From Alphaproteobacteria bacterium (GTDB lineage: Bacteria > Pseudomonadota > Alphaproteobacteria > JAUHZY01), in contig JAUHZY010000001.1 of NCBI GenBank assembly GCA_030425825.1, positions 1,336,834 through 1,400,833 of the forward strand: DNA of 64,000 nt, written 5' to 3'. Shown piece by piece: positions 46,674 to 59,008 of this stretch. Numbering within the stretch: position 1 is the stretch's first letter; each line of letters begins with the position of its first letter. The translations under genes and the position numbers were made by a program. The notes beneath the pieces are model-generated. The model did not search any database and had not been told where the DNA came from. It was given only the letters and a program-made list of their open reading frames with translations.

Positions 46674-47743
46674 GATACAGACCTCTCTTTCGACGGCATA
46701 TCTTGGTGAGAAAAGCCATAGTATTCAAGCCAGCGCATATCACTCTCAAAGAAGGGGCGCAAATCAGGCATCCCATATTTCAGCATAGAAATACGCTCCA
46801 ACCCAACACCGAATGCAAATCCTTGATGTTCTTGTGGGTTCAAGCCACAGTTCTTCAAAACATTGGGATGAACCATCCCAGCACCTAAAATCTCTAACCA
46901 ATCTTCACCAGCACCAATTTCCAAGCCTTTATCTGTTTTCTTACAGCCAATATCAACTTCAACAGATGGCTCAGTAAAAGGGAAAAAAGAAGGACGAAAA
47001 CGCATTGGCAAATCTGTAACACCAAAAAACTGCTCACAAAAAGATTTAAGCGTCGCCTTCAAATGCCCCATATGAATGCCTTTTTCAATCACTAGCCCTT
47101 CCACCTGGTGGAACATTGGGGAATGCGTCGCATCGTGATCACAACGATATGTACGCCCAGGAACAATAATACGAATCGGCGCCTCTTCAGTTAACATTGT
47201 ACGAATTTGAACAGGAGAAGTGTGTGTTCTTAAGACCATTGGCTGGTCATCATGTGTTTTATTTAAATAAAAGGTGTCTTGCATCTCACGTGCAGGGTGA
47301 CCCTTAGGAAAGTTTAAAGCTTCGAAGTTATGAAAATCATCTTCAATGTCTGGGCCCTCGGCAACGTTAAAACCCATTTTACCAAAAATTTCGACGATTT
47401 CTTCAATGGTTTGTGAAATAGGATGCACAGATCCTTTTAAAGCCGGAGAAGGCTGAAGCGTTACATCAATAGACTCGCTTTTCAGCTTTTCATCTAAGGC
47501 TGCAGCATCAAGGGCTTGCTTCTTTACATCAAGCGCCTTTGCAATCTCACCTTTTGCTTTATTTAACTCTTGTCCTTGGATTTTTCGGGCATCGCCATCA
47601 AGTTGCCCAAGCGTTTTCATTTGCTCGGTCAAAAAGCCCTTTTTACCCAGCGCGCTGACACGAATCTCGTCAAGTGCTTCTGGTGTAGAAGCCTCCTCAG
47701 CAGCCTTTAATGTTTGCTGCAAGAAAGTGACGAGATCGGTCAT
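46670..47743 (-). CDS. pheS: Phenylalanyl-tRNA synthetase alpha subunit
   Basis: 357-residue catalytic alpha chain. N-terminal coiled coil (about 1-100) binds tRNA; class II motif 2 is visible as MFHQVEGLVIEKG and motif 3 as FAFGVGLERISMLKYG, with the substrate segment RTHTSPVQIRTML. It overlaps pheT by four bases and follows rplT after 11 bases, giving rpmI-rplT-pheS-pheT, a known order. Confidence 0.97.
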   Translation of the reverse strand: MTDLVTFLQQTLKAAEEASTPEALDEIRVSALGKKGFLTEQMKTLGQLDGDARKIQGQELNKAKGEIAKALDVKKQALDAAALDEKLKSESIDVTLQPSPALKGSVHPISQTIEEIVEIFGKMGFNVAEGPDIEDDFHNFEALNFPKGHPAREMQDTFYLNKTHDDQPMVLRTHTSPVQIRTMLTEEAPIRIIVPGRTYRCDHDATHSPMFHQVEGLVIEKGIHMGHLKATLKSFCEQFFGVTDLPMRFRPSFFPFTEPSVEVDIGCKKTDKGLEIGAGEDWLEILGAGMVHPNVLKNCGLNPQEHQGFAFGVGLERISMLKYGMPDLRPFFESDMRWLEYYGFSHQDMPSKERSVS

Positions 47744-47754
47744 GGCTTTTGTCT

Positions 47755-48117
47755 TTAAGCAGCATTAAGTGCTTTTTGTGCCTGATCAACAACTGACTTA
47801 AACGCTTGCGGGTCGCGCACAGCCAAATCAGCCAAAACTTTGCGATCCATTTCAATGCCAGCTTTTTTGATACCATTCATGAACACAGAATACGTCAAAC
47901 CGTACTGACGTACACCAGCGTTAATACGCTGAATCCATAAGGCACGGAACGTACGCTTTTTAACGCGACGGTCGCGGTATGCATACTGAAGTGCTTTTTC
48001 TACACGCTGAAGGGCTGGACGGTAACAATTACTTGAACGACCGCGATATCCTTTAGCAAGTTTGATAACTTTATTATGACGTGCTTTTTTGACTGTACCG
48101 TTTTTAACTCTAGACAT
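47755..48117 (-). CDS. rplT: Ribosomal protein L20
   Basis: 120-residue 50S protein that binds 23S rRNA early in assembly. Basic N-terminus [20 protein letters not shown] and the C-terminal [19 protein letters not shown] are family hallmarks. In an operon with rpmI (5 bases upstream), pheS and pheT. infC, usually the first gene of this group, is not present here. Confidence 0.98.
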   Translation of the reverse strand: MSRVKNGTVKKARHNKVIKLAKGYRGRSSNCYRPALQRVEKALQYAYRDRRVKKRTFRALWIQRINAGVRQYGLTYSVFMNGIKKAGIEMDRKVLADLAVRDPQAFKSVVDQAQKALNAA

Positions 48118-48122
48118 GTCTC

Positions 48123-48335
48123 TTATCCTCTCTTAATTTTTAGTGTTGGAAGCCATTTACGAACGATCTTTTGATCACCCGACGCAAGAACAAACATTCC
48201 GCGAGACTGCCTTTTAGCTTTTTGAGAGCGTTTACGAAGATTGTGTCTTTTGAAAGCAAATCCAGCTTTGACTTTGCCAGAAGACGTGACTTTGAAGCGT
48301 TTTTTGACGCCACTTTTGGTTTTTAGCTTGGACAT
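48123..48335 (-). CDS. rpmI: Ribosomal protein L35
   Basis: 70-residue 50S protein with the family start [20 protein letters not shown] and strongly basic C-terminus. AAGGAG precedes its ATG. It heads the rpmI-rplT-pheST operon; upstream lies a 174-base stretch before the guaA end, which must hold its promoter. I see nothing else certain in that stretch. Confidence 0.97.
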   Translation of the reverse strand: MSKLKTKSGVKKRFKVTSSGKVKAGFAFKRHNLRKRSQKAKRQSRGMFVLASGDQKIVRKWLPTLKIKRG

Positions 48336-48509
48336 TTTTTTCTCCTTAAATATAAAACTAATAAATTAGCGCTGACGAGGCATGTCCTTTTAGCCCACAT
48401 TCAGCTTGGGGAGATGAGTTATACACGAGAATGAAAAGGCTGGCAAGGGGAAAATATGAAGGAAAATAAACGTTCACTTACCAGAAAAACAAGAGTGCAT
48501 ATTAAAGGT

Positions 48510-50060
48510 TTATTCCCACTCAATCGTGCCTGGAGGCTTTGATGTGATGTCATAGACGATGCGGTTAATGCCACGGACTTCATTGACAATGCGGGTAGAG
48601 GTTTTGCCCAAGAACTCATGAGTGAAGGGGTAATAGTCTGCTGTCATCCCATCTGTTGAGGTCACAGCACGCAAAGCACAGACATATTCATATGTTCTGC
48701 CATCACCCATCACGCCGACTGTTTTAACAGGCAGCAACACAGCGAAAGCTTGCCAAATTTCGTTGTAAAGCCCAGCTTTTTTGATTTCTTCGAGATAAAT
48801 TGCATCAGCTTCTTGTAAAATGCTGATTTTCTCACGTGTAATTTCACCTGGAATACGGATCGCCAAACCTGGCCCTGGGAAAGGATGACGGTCAACAAGA
48901 TCATCTGCCATACCAAGCTCGCGCCCTAAGTTACGAACTTCATCTTTGAACAATTCACGCAAAGGCTCAACGATCTTCAGATTCATTTTTTCTGGCAGAC
49001 CGCCCACATTATGATGAGATTTAATTGTAACCGATGGACCGCCTGTGAAAGACACAGACTCAATCACGTCAGGATAAAGTGTGCCTTGCGCCAACCACTT
49101 CGCATCTTCGATCTTGCCCGCCTCTTCATCAAACACATCAATGAAAAGCTTACCGATTGTTTTACGTTTGACTTCTGGATCTGTAACGCCTTCAAGCTCA
49201 CCCAGAAACAGATCAGACACATCTTTATGAATCAGCGGAATGTTGTAATGATCACGAAACAGTTTCACAACCTGGGTCGCTTCGTCTTTCCGCAACAATC
49301 CATGGTCAACAAACACACACGTTAACTGATCACCAATGGCTTCATGTAAAAGCACAGCCGTAACTGATGAATCAACACCACCAGAGAGACCACAAATGAC
49401 CCTATCACGACCAACTTGTTCTTTAATTTTCTTAATAGATTCTTCACGAAATGCCGCCATCGTCCAATCACCACTGCATCCACAAATCTTGAGGACAAAG
49501 TTTTCTAATAACTTTGCACCTTCCGGTGTGTGAACAACCTCTGGATGGAATTGAACACCGAATATTTTTTTGTCTTCATGTGCAATCGCGGCATAAGGTG
49601 CACCGCCCGAGGTTGCAACAACCTCGAAACCTTGTGGAATTGCACTGACGGAGTCGCCATGGCTCATCCACACTTGATAAGATTGACCCTGATGCCACAC
49701 ATTTTGGAAGAGAGAGCACTCTTGAGAAACCGTCACATCTGCGCGTCCAAACTCACGTACATTCGAAGGTGAAACCTGACCACCCATTTGCTCTGTGATT
49801 GTTTGCTGACCATAACAAATCCCAAAAATTGGAACGCCCAGCTCAAAAACGACTTCTGGCGCACGAGGCGAGTTTTCTTCTGTTACTGAACTAGGACCGC
49901 CCGAAAGAATAATACCTTTTGGGTTAAAGCCTTTTATTTTCTGAACGTCTACATTGAATGGGAAGACCTCACAATAAACGCCTGCCTCACGAACACGGCG
50001 CGCGATAAGTTGCGTCACTTGTGAACCAAAATCTAAAATAAGAATATGATCGTGCTGCAT
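48510..50060 (-). CDS. guaA: GMP synthase (glutamine-hydrolysing)
   Basis: 516-residue enzyme converting XMP to GMP. The class I glutaminase domain (1-200) has C82 in GICYGQQ and the H-x-E pair in QFHPEVVHT; the synthetase part has the PP-loop SGGVDSS and the C-terminal dimerisation domain ending TIEWE. It lies 17 bases downstream of guaB, forming the usual guaBA operon. Confidence 0.97.
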   Translation of the reverse strand: MQHDHILILDFGSQVTQLIARRVREAGVYCEVFPFNVDVQKIKGFNPKGIILSGGPSSVTEENSPRAPEVVFELGVPIFGICYGQQTITEQMGGQVSPSNVREFGRADVTVSQECSLFQNVWHQGQSYQVWMSHGDSVSAIPQGFEVVATSGGAPYAAIAHEDKKIFGVQFHPEVVHTPEGAKLLENFVLKICGCSGDWTMAAFREESIKKIKEQVGRDRVICGLSGGVDSSVTAVLLHEAIGDQLTCVFVDHGLLRKDEATQVVKLFRDHYNIPLIHKDVSDLFLGELEGVTDPEVKRKTIGKLFIDVFDEEAGKIEDAKWLAQGTLYPDVIESVSFTGGPSVTIKSHHNVGGLPEKMNLKIVEPLRELFKDEVRNLGRELGMADDLVDRHPFPGPGLAIRIPGEITREKISILQEADAIYLEEIKKAGLYNEIWQAFAVLLPVKTVGVMGDGRTYEYVCALRAVTSTDGMTADYYPFTHEFLGKTSTRIVNEVRGINRIVYDITSKPPGTIEWE

Positions 50061-50077
50061 GCTTGCTAACTTCCTTT

Positions 50078-51541
50078 TTAACTACGGCGATAATTCGGTG
50101 CTTCGCGTGTAATCGCAACACCGTGAACATGACTCTCACGAAAACCTGATGATGTAATGCGTACAAATTCAGCATTCTTTTTCATCTCATCAATCGTCCC
50201 ATTTCCTGTATAGCCCATTGAAGAGCGCAAGCCGCCAATTAACTGATGAATCGCGTTACTAAGTGGTCCTTTGTAAGGAACACGACCCTCAACACCTTCG
50301 GGCACAAGCTTGTGAGACTCTTGGATTTCGCCTTGGAAATAACGATCTGCAGACCCACGCGCCATCGCACCCAGTGACCCCATACCACGATAAGACTTAT
50401 AAGAACGACCTTCATATAAGAACACTTCGCCAGGGCTTTCTTCTGTTCCTGCAAAAAGAGAACCAAGCATCACAAGGTCAGCACCCGCAGCAATTGCCTT
50501 TGCAAGATCGCCCGATGTTCTAATGCCACCATCTGCAATAAGTGGTATTTTTCTCTTACGACACACAGATGAGACATCTTGAATCGCTGTCAACTGTGGC
50601 ACCCCAACACCTGCAACGATACGTGTTGTACAAATAGATCCCGGTCCAATACCAACTTTCACAGCATCAACACCAACATCAATCAAAGCCTTGGCAGCAT
50701 CTGCCGTAGCAATATTTCCTGCAATAATCTGCGTGTCTTTTTTCATTTTCACAATAGACTTAACCGTGTCTAATACGTACTGGGAATGACCATGGGCTGT
50801 ATCGACCACAACAATATCAGCGCCAGCCTCAATCAAAGCTTCAGCACGCTCAACACCATCTGGACCTGTTCCTGTTGCAGCCGCAACGCGCAAACGTCCC
50901 ATTTCGTCTTTACAGGCGTTTGGGAACTGTGAGGCTTTTTCCATATCGCGTACAGTAATTAAGCCAACACAACGAAAAGCATCATCAACAATAAGTAATT
51001 TTTCAATACGGTTTTTATGAAGCAACTTTGTTGCCTCTTCGCGTGAAACTTTTTTGTTTGCTGTCACCAGGTTCTTTGAAGTCATATAATCACTGATTGG
51101 CTTTTCATAATTTTCGGCAAAACGAATATCACGGTTTGTCAAAATACCCGCCAGCTTACCGCCTTTTTCTTCCGTGATTGGAATCCCAGAAATACTATAT
51201 TCTTCCATCATTGCCAGAGCTTCAGAGAGTGGTTGATCAGGGCGCATTGTCAACGGATCAACAATCATCCCAGATTCAAATTTTTTCACTTTCTTAACAT
51301 GCGAAGCCTGCTTTTCAATATCCATGTTACGATGAACAACACCGATGCCACCTTCTTGTGCCATGGCAATCGCCAAACGACCTTCAGTCACCGTATCCAT
51401 CGCTGCGGATATAATAGGAATACCCAATTCAATTGTTTTTGTGATTTTTGTTCTGACAGAGACATCTGCAGGCAGCACATCAGAATGTGCGGGCTTTAAA
51501 AGAACGTCATCAAAAGTTAGTGCTTCTTGTAATTTTGTCAT
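50078..51541 (-). CDS. guaB: Inosine-5'-monophosphate dehydrogenase
   Basis: 487-residue enzyme converting IMP to XMP with NAD, the first committed GMP step. Catalytic-loop cysteine in [13 protein letters not shown], the flap [10 protein letters not shown], and a CBS pair inserted about residues 95-205 that senses adenine nucleotides. It heads the guaB-guaA pair; a bidirectional terminator lies upstream at 51597-51624. Confidence 0.98.
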   Translation of the reverse strand: MTKLQEALTFDDVLLKPAHSDVLPADVSVRTKITKTIELGIPIISAAMDTVTEGRLAIAMAQEGGIGVVHRNMDIEKQASHVKKVKKFESGMIVDPLTMRPDQPLSEALAMMEEYSISGIPITEEKGGKLAGILTNRDIRFAENYEKPISDYMTSKNLVTANKKVSREEATKLLHKNRIEKLLIVDDAFRCVGLITVRDMEKASQFPNACKDEMGRLRVAAATGTGPDGVERAEALIEAGADIVVVDTAHGHSQYVLDTVKSIVKMKKDTQIIAGNIATADAAKALIDVGVDAVKVGIGPGSICTTRIVAGVGVPQLTAIQDVSSVCRKRKIPLIADGGIRTSGDLAKAIAAGADLVMLGSLFAGTEESPGEVFLYEGRSYKSYRGMGSLGAMARGSADRYFQGEIQESHKLVPEGVEGRVPYKGPLSNAIHQLIGGLRSSMGYTGNGTIDEMKKNAEFVRITSSGFRESHVHGVAITREAPNYRRS

Positions 51542-51596
51542 TTTCTTATCCCATCCGAGCTTAAGTGGCTTCAGGTAAATTGGCGGGATTATATAG

Positions 51597-51624
51597 AAAA
51601 ACCCTCAAGAAGGGAAGGGTTTTT
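51597..51624. terminator. Bidirectional intrinsic terminator
   Basis: AAAAACCCT (51597-51605) pairs with AGGGTTTTT (51616-51624) around a 10-base loop; T tracts are on both strands. It ends the minus-strand kdsB-phosphatase transcript just before guaB. Confidence 0.78.
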
Positions 51625-51629
51625 ATGAT

Positions 51630-52286
51630 TTATTTTAAAACACCATCTTTGGCAGGGTTTTTATTCCAGCAATCAAGCGACCATTCATCGTTTTTAAAAG
51701 TAAACTGGGAAATATTCCCTGTAGCCATCTTAAAGGCTTCTTCTTCGACTTTTTGTTCGAAAGCGCCTTCAACATTTTTCAGGAAATACCTTAAAACGCC
51801 ATTACTAGAAACAGCAACAACGACATCCTCTTCACCGTGACGCGCAAGTAAATCATCAACAAATCCACGTGTTGCAGAGACAATCACATCCTCTCCACCA
51901 CCCCAACCAGCATCAACAGGCCACTCACTACGTTTTGACCATCCGTCCAAAGCTTTTTCAGCTTTTTTCCCAAACTGGTCCACAATTTCTTGATTCGAAA
52001 GCCCTGTCCATTCACCATAGTCAACTTCATCTAGGCGCTTATCTTCAATTTCAGCGCGCTCAATACCTAATTCTTCCATAAGAATATGAGCATAGTCACG
52101 AGAACGCTTTAACGTACCACAATAAATTTCCGTTGGCATGACGCCTGCCTTTTTCAAAGCAGCTGCAAAACGACGCGCTTGCTCAAAGCCTTCATCAACA
52201 AGCGGCAGATCATTACGAGACCCAACCCAACAGACCTTGTCACCAGGACCAAATGTATTTCCGTGACGAGATAAAATTAGCTTCAC
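51630..52286 (-). CDS. Histidine phosphatase family protein
   Basis: 218-residue phosphatase of the phosphoglycerate-mutase-like superfamily. N-terminal SRHGNTFGPGD has the catalytic R7-H8-G9, a second arginine in LKRSRDYA, catalytic glutamate in DEVDYGEWTGL, and the second histidine position is replaced by SSNGVLRYF, where the usual motif is SHG. The missing second histidine (N in its place) questions full catalytic activity. Start is GTG 52286, abutting the kdsB stop. Confidence 0.82.
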   Translation of the reverse strand: MKLILSRHGNTFGPGDKVCWVGSRNDLPLVDEGFEQARRFAAALKKAGVMPTEIYCGTLKRSRDYAHILMEELGIERAEIEDKRLDEVDYGEWTGLSNQEIVDQFGKKAEKALDGWSKRSEWPVDAGWGGGEDVIVSATRGFVDDLLARHGEEDVVVAVSSNGVLRYFLKNVEGAFEQKVEEEAFKMATGNISQFTFKNDEWSLDCWNKNPAKDGVLK

Positions 52287-53081
52287 TTAACTCAACTCCA
52301 CAAGTTCGCCTTCTTTGGCAATAATGTCTTCAGTTTTTGCTATATCTTCAGGATTGTCAACAGATCCGTGCGTCCGACCACGATAATCAACCAAGACAAT
52401 CTTTACAAACATCCCAGTTTCCAACGCACGCAGCTGTTCTAATTGTTCAATTTTTTCTAGTGGCGTTGGCGATGTTGCGACATATTTCTTTAAACTGTCG
52501 TAACGATAACCATAAAGACCAATGTGACGATAAAAAGGCGGATCTGTTATTTCTTTTGTGCGTACAAAAGGAATGGGATTTTTTGAGAAATATAACGCTT
52601 TGCGCCTTTCATCAAATACGACTGTTGTGCCACCTGCTTTTCCTGTCTTTGCGCTTTCTAGTAATGTATTAAAATATTCAGGACTAATCTTTACTGCAGG
52701 CGTCACAATATCAGCCGAACGATCCACTTTCATTTCAGCAATCATATCTTCCAAGATCCATGGCGGCGTCAGCACAGCGTCACCTTGCAAGTTCAAGATA
52801 ATATCTGGCTTCTCGGCCAGCTTGTTCACAGCCTCAAAAACACGCTCTGATCCATTTGCGCACGCAGGATCCGTCATTACTGCTTGCCCCCCGAAACCTT
52901 CAACGTGCTCCATAATACGCTGATCATCTGTTGCAATCACAACCTCGTCAGCGCCTTCAACATTGGACGCAATAGACCACATACGCTTGATCATTGAGTG
53001 ACCAGCAATTTCTTTCAAAGGCTTAGCAGGAAGGCGATAAGATCCATAACGCGCAGGAATGATAATCGTTGTTTTTGTCAT
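52287..53081 (-). CDS. kdsB: CMP-Kdo synthetase
   Basis: 264-residue cytidylyltransferase (3-deoxy-manno-octulosonate) that activates Kdo for lipopolysaccharide core synthesis. N-terminal IIIPARYGSYRLPAKPL is the nucleotide-binding loop; DEVVIATDDQRIMEH and the VNLQGD-like NLQGDAVL with metal-binding aspartate follow. The C-terminal RALETGMFVKIVLV is typical. Shows that the organism makes Kdo-containing LPS. Starts two bases after the VOC gene stop. Confidence 0.93.
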   Translation of the reverse strand: MTKTTIIIPARYGSYRLPAKPLKEIAGHSMIKRMWSIASNVEGADEVVIATDDQRIMEHVEGFGGQAVMTDPACANGSERVFEAVNKLAEKPDIILNLQGDAVLTPPWILEDMIAEMKVDRSADIVTPAVKISPEYFNTLLESAKTGKAGGTTVVFDERRKALYFSKNPIPFVRTKEITDPPFYRHIGLYGYRYDSLKKYVATSPTPLEKIEQLEQLRALETGMFVKIVLVDYRGRTHGSVDNPEDIAKTEDIIAKEGELVELS

Positions 53082-53083
53082 AT

Positions 53084-53533
53084 TTAATCCCAGCTTTGCA
53101 GTTCAATAATATTGTCTTCAGGGTCAGCAGCATAAACAACTGTGATAATACCTGCTCCTGGTACTTCTTTTTTTGTGACTTTACCAATTTCCCGACCACC
53201 TGCATCGATGACTTTTTCAAGACAAGATGTCACGTCATCAACTTCAAATGCTAAATGACCATAACCTTTACGATTCGCAAGTGCGATCGGCTTTTCTTCC
53301 ATGTTTTTATAACTATAAATTTCTAGCGTAGGACCATTTTTTCCATGCCCAGGAAGACGTAGATGCACACCTTCAAGCGCAGCATCTTTTACACCTGTCG
53401 CATCATCCAACCACTGACCAGATTGTAAGCGTTGGGGCGGCACGAAAACACAATCAAAAACACTCTCATAAAATGCCATCAAACCGCGCCAGTCTTGCGC
53501 TATAATATTTGTATGGGCATATCTTATAGACAT
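53084..53533 (-). CDS. VOC-family protein (glyoxalase-like)
   Basis: 149-residue protein of the vicinal oxygen chelate fold, with two beta-alpha-beta-beta-beta modules. Likely metal ligands include H7 (RYAHTN), a glutamate in GPTLEIYSY, a histidine in GYGHLAFEVDD and a terminal glutamate in DNIIELQSW, the lactoylglutathione lyase arrangement. Its length and pattern suit a glyoxalase-like or dioxygenase-like enzyme; substrate unknown. First gene of a minus-strand run with kdsB and the phosphatase. Confidence 0.82.
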   Translation of the reverse strand: MSIRYAHTNIIAQDWRGLMAFYESVFDCVFVPPQRLQSGQWLDDATGVKDAALEGVHLRLPGHGKNGPTLEIYSYKNMEEKPIALANRKGYGHLAFEVDDVTSCLEKVIDAGGREIGKVTKKEVPGAGIITVVYAADPEDNIIELQSWD

Positions 53534-53726
53534 TTTTGCTTCTCACTTTGCTTAAATTAGATCTTACTTTACATCCTCTAGGGGCTCTCACACAATAGCC
53601 TTATGAACAAGAAGATAAAGCTCTATAACGCCGAGAGATTAAGTCATATAAAGGGAATCACAAAGCATTGTGTACATATTATGCAACAAAAAATGTTCAT
53701 AACAACCCTAATGTAGCGCACAAAAC

Positions 53727-56195
<2,469 letters not shown>

Positions 56196-56252
56196 TTAGC
56201 AGAAAAAACACCTTAAAAACAAGTAAAACTGTCATATATTGTATATAGGATC

Positions 56253-56284
56253 GAAGAAAACCCCAAAAAATTGTGGTTTTCTTC
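56253..56284. repeat. 10-bp inverted repeat between gyrB and the 98-codon gene
   Basis: GAAGAAAACC (56253-56262) and GGTTTTCTTC (56275-56284), 12-base gap, perfect. It lies in the 205-base gap between the divergent genes gyrB (starting 56162, minus) and 56368 (plus), next to TATAAT at 56285-56290. It may be an operator or a divergent-promoter structure. Confidence 0.5.
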
Positions 56285-56367
56285 TATAATATATTTTTAT
56301 GTACAACTTTATATCAAAGTATGTTATTTTTATCCAAAATAGATAATAAAAAATGAGGACGATGATC

Positions 56368-56664
56368 ATGAAAAACAATAAAGGTTTTAATCCAGAGGGT
56401 ATGGGAAATTTTGCTTACAGCTTTAACATGCAAGGTCTGGCAAGCCAAAATGGGGATCGCGTAAACCAGGCTCTAATCCTTCTATCTACGGCGCTCACTG
56501 AAGGAGATATGAGCGAATCACAGGCTTCTGCATTTATCTCAACAGGCTGCAAAGCTGTGAAGAAACACGGAGACTTTCTGAAAAGAAATGTTATTGGTGG
56601 GAATCCACCCGTTAATGGTGGATTTTTTCACGCAGCCCTTAGCTCTTTTAACGCTCAAAGATAG
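56368..56664 (+). CDS. Small hypothetical protein between gyrB and recF
   Basis: 98 residues from ATG 56368, chosen because GAGGA at 56355-56359 has an eight-base spacing; earlier ATGs (56353, 56362) are too close. I do not recognise a family. Small, polar: N-rich start (MKNNKGFNPEGMGNFAYSFN, residues 1-20), a helix-like middle VNQALILLSTALTEGDMS, then a C-terminal stretch with one cysteine (C61) and GGNPPVNGGFF. No signal peptide or membrane helix. The reading frame is clean and has normal codon use. An intrinsic-terminator-like hairpin lies inside its last 60 bases, and its stop is only three bases before the recF stop on the other strand. Confidence 0.6.
   Translation: MKNNKGFNPEGMGNFAYSFNMQGLASQNGDRVNQALILLSTALTEGDMSESQASAFISTGCKAVKKHGDFLKRNVIGGNPPVNGGFFHAALSSFNAQR
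56602..56628 (+). terminator. Terminator-like hairpin inside the 98-codon gene
   Basis: AATCCACC (56602-56609) pairs with GGTGGATT (56617-56624), loop CGTTAAT, followed by six T (56623-56628). A third copy of the arm, GGTGG (56596-56600), can instead pair with CCACC (56605-56609), giving a competing hairpin. The element lies 36 bases upstream of the stop codon. Confidence 0.55.
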
Positions 56665-56667
56665 CTT

Positions 56668-57816
56668 TTATACTTTACAAAGCGCCCCTGACTGAACATC
56701 AAAAACGTCAGAATCAGAAAAAAGAGACGAGAATATCTCACGGTCTGTACCGGTATACCAGGCTTGGGCACCTGTTTTCTTAACTTCATCGAACAAGTCT
56801 GCACATCTTTTCTCGTCCAGATGCGCGGCGATTTCATCCAACAATAGAACCGGTGTGCCACTTCCAAGCTTTGTCATCAGTCTGACCGCCGAAAACATAA
56901 TTGAAATCAACAATGCCTTTTGCTCGCCTGTTGAACATAAATGCGCGCCAATTTCTTTTTCAACAAAGACTGCACGAAAATCGGTGCGATTCGGGCCAAC
57001 AGAAGTGCGTCCCGACTGCTGATCTTCTGACCTTGTACGCTGCAACGCTTCGGCATAACTGTCTTCTGCTTGCAGGGATGTTTTTTCAGACAACCAGGCC
57101 TCCAACTGACCCGTCAAAGACAAAGAAACTGAAGGGAAGGCACCTTTTACTTCATTTTGTGCCTGATTAATCTTTTCTATTAAATCCTGCCGCGAAGCAG
57201 CCAATGCGATTCCCACTTCAACAATTTTTGCTTCAACAGAAGACAGCCAACTTGCTTGCGCTGTGCCTCCGGATGTTTTGAGTATTTTCATCCTCTCACG
57301 CGTCAAGGCTTCATACTTATACAGCCTGGCTGTGTGGTCATAGTCAAACAAAGCAACAAGCCGATCAAAAAAGCGTCTCTTTTCTGATTTGTTTTCTGAG
57401 AATAAGCGGTCCATTTGCGGCGTTAACCAAATAACAGAAGCAAAACGATTAAGCCCTGCTTGGTTTTTCAAGACATTGCCATCAACCTTAATAATCCGAC
57501 GTTCTGCCATCGGATTTTCTGGGTCTGCACCCGTGCTCACCTGGTGATCACCTGAAGGTCCATCAATATGCGCCGAAACACCCCATAAAGGGTTTTTAGC
57601 AGAAAAATGCCTAAAATCTGAAAGTTTTGCCGAACGCATTCCGCGCCCGGAAGAGAACAGAGAAAGCGCTTCTAATATATTGGTTTTGCCCACACCATTA
57701 GGACCACATAGCACAATAGATGCGCTTTGCGGCACAACCAAAAGATCTGCATAGGATCTAAAATTCGTTAGACTTAGTTTAGAGATAGAATAGGAACGCT
57801 GCGACAAATTACACAC
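56668..57816 (-). CDS. recF: Recombination mediator RecF
   Basis: 382-residue SMC-like ATPase aiding RecA loading at gaps. Walker A GPNGVGKTNILEAL, signature region STGEQKALLISIM (ABC-like), Walker B VLLLDEIAAHLD, and the NFRSY start motif are visible. It begins with GTG 57816 inside the last eight bases of dnaN, so the two are translationally coupled. Order dnaN-recF is the common one. Confidence 0.95.
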   Translation of the reverse strand: MCNLSQRSYSISKLSLTNFRSYADLLVVPQSASIVLCGPNGVGKTNILEALSLFSSGRGMRSAKLSDFRHFSAKNPLWGVSAHIDGPSGDHQVSTGADPENPMAERRIIKVDGNVLKNQAGLNRFASVIWLTPQMDRLFSENKSEKRRFFDRLVALFDYDHTARLYKYEALTRERMKILKTSGGTAQASWLSSVEAKIVEVGIALAASRQDLIEKINQAQNEVKGAFPSVSLSLTGQLEAWLSEKTSLQAEDSYAEALQRTRSEDQQSGRTSVGPNRTDFRAVFVEKEIGAHLCSTGEQKALLISIMFSAVRLMTKLGSGTPVLLLDEIAAHLDEKRCADLFDEVKKTGAQAWYTGTDREIFSSLFSDSDVFDVQSGALCKV

Positions 57817-58921
57817 GCATTGGCATTAAAACGTACAGAGCATCCTTTTCACCACTGTCTTTTAAGACTGCTGGCGCTGCAGAATCTGCAAAGTCGAACT
57901 GAACCTCATCACTTTCAATTTGCTGCATAATATCGAGAAGATATCTTGCATTAAAGCCAATAGAAATCTCACCTTGATTGTAGGAGATCTCAAGGTCTTC
58001 CTCTGCTGACCCCATTTCAGGGCTGCTCGCTGAGATAGAAAGCTTACCTTCATTAATGTTCAACTTAACTGAACGCGTCTTATCCGTTGAAATGATCGCC
58101 ACACGATCCACCGCGGAAGAAAACAAGTCACAATTCAATTGTAATGTTTTGTCATTTCCTGTTGGAATAACACGCACATAATCAGGGAAAGTTCCATCGA
58201 TAAGCTTCGATGTTAAAACAACATCACCAAAAGCAAAACGAATAACTGTCTCAGAAAGTGAAATATCAACATCTGACGACTCACCATCAATCATCTTACG
58301 CAGCTCACCAACCATCTTACGTGGCAAAATAACACCTGGTATATCACTTGCCCCAGAAGGGATATCAGCGTCAAAACGGGCTAAGCGGTGACCATCTGTC
58401 GCAACAGCGCGCAAAACTTTTCGGCCATCAATTTCTGAAGAGTGCAGATAAATACCATTCAGATAATACCTTGTCTCTTCCGTTGACATTGCAAAACGTG
58501 TTTTATCAATCATTTTACCCAAAGCCGAAGCAGATAACTTGAAACTGTGAGAAAGGTCTTCTGCATGTAAAAGAGGAAAATCTTCTGCCGGCAAAGTTGC
58601 AAGCGAGAAGTTTGATCTGCCAGCCTTAACACTTAAACGATCAGAGGAAAGTGAGAAGTCAACTTCAGCACCGTCTGGGAGTTTACGAATAATTTCATAA
58701 AGCATATGAGCAGCAACTGTCACAGCCCCTGCCGTTTCAATTTTTGCTGTCACCTTCTCACGCACTTCCATGTCCATATCTGTCGCTGTAATGTGAAGGG
58801 ATTCACCTTCTACACTCAACTGCACATTCGCGAGAATGGGAACTGTATTGCGTCTTTCTACAATAGACTGAACATGGGAAAGGGGCTTTAAAATCGAAGC
58901 TTTATCAATTGTAAATTTCAT
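57809..58921 (-). CDS. dnaN: DNA polymerase III beta clamp
   Basis: 370-residue sliding clamp that encircles DNA and tethers polymerases. Three repeated clamp domains; characteristic start MKFTIDKASILKPLSHVQ and C-terminal LMPMRV that forms the partner pocket (PMR conserved). csaA lies between it and dnaA, 87 bases upstream, and recF overlaps its end by eight bases. Confidence 0.97.
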   Translation of the reverse strand: MKFTIDKASILKPLSHVQSIVERRNTVPILANVQLSVEGESLHITATDMDMEVREKVTAKIETAGAVTVAAHMLYEIIRKLPDGAEVDFSLSSDRLSVKAGRSNFSLATLPAEDFPLLHAEDLSHSFKLSASALGKMIDKTRFAMSTEETRYYLNGIYLHSSEIDGRKVLRAVATDGHRLARFDADIPSGASDIPGVILPRKMVGELRKMIDGESSDVDISLSETVIRFAFGDVVLTSKLIDGTFPDYVRVIPTGNDKTLQLNCDLFSSAVDRVAIISTDKTRSVKLNINEGKLSISASSPEMGSAEEDLEISYNQGEISIGFNARYLLDIMQQIESDEVQFDFADSAAPAVLKDSGEKDALYVLMPMRV

Positions 58922-59008
58922 TTTGTGATCACTCTTGTTCTAAGTTGGTATTATTTCTCCACAGACTTAACCAAAAAATGAGAACAAAGACAAGAGGGAA
59001 TAGACGTT

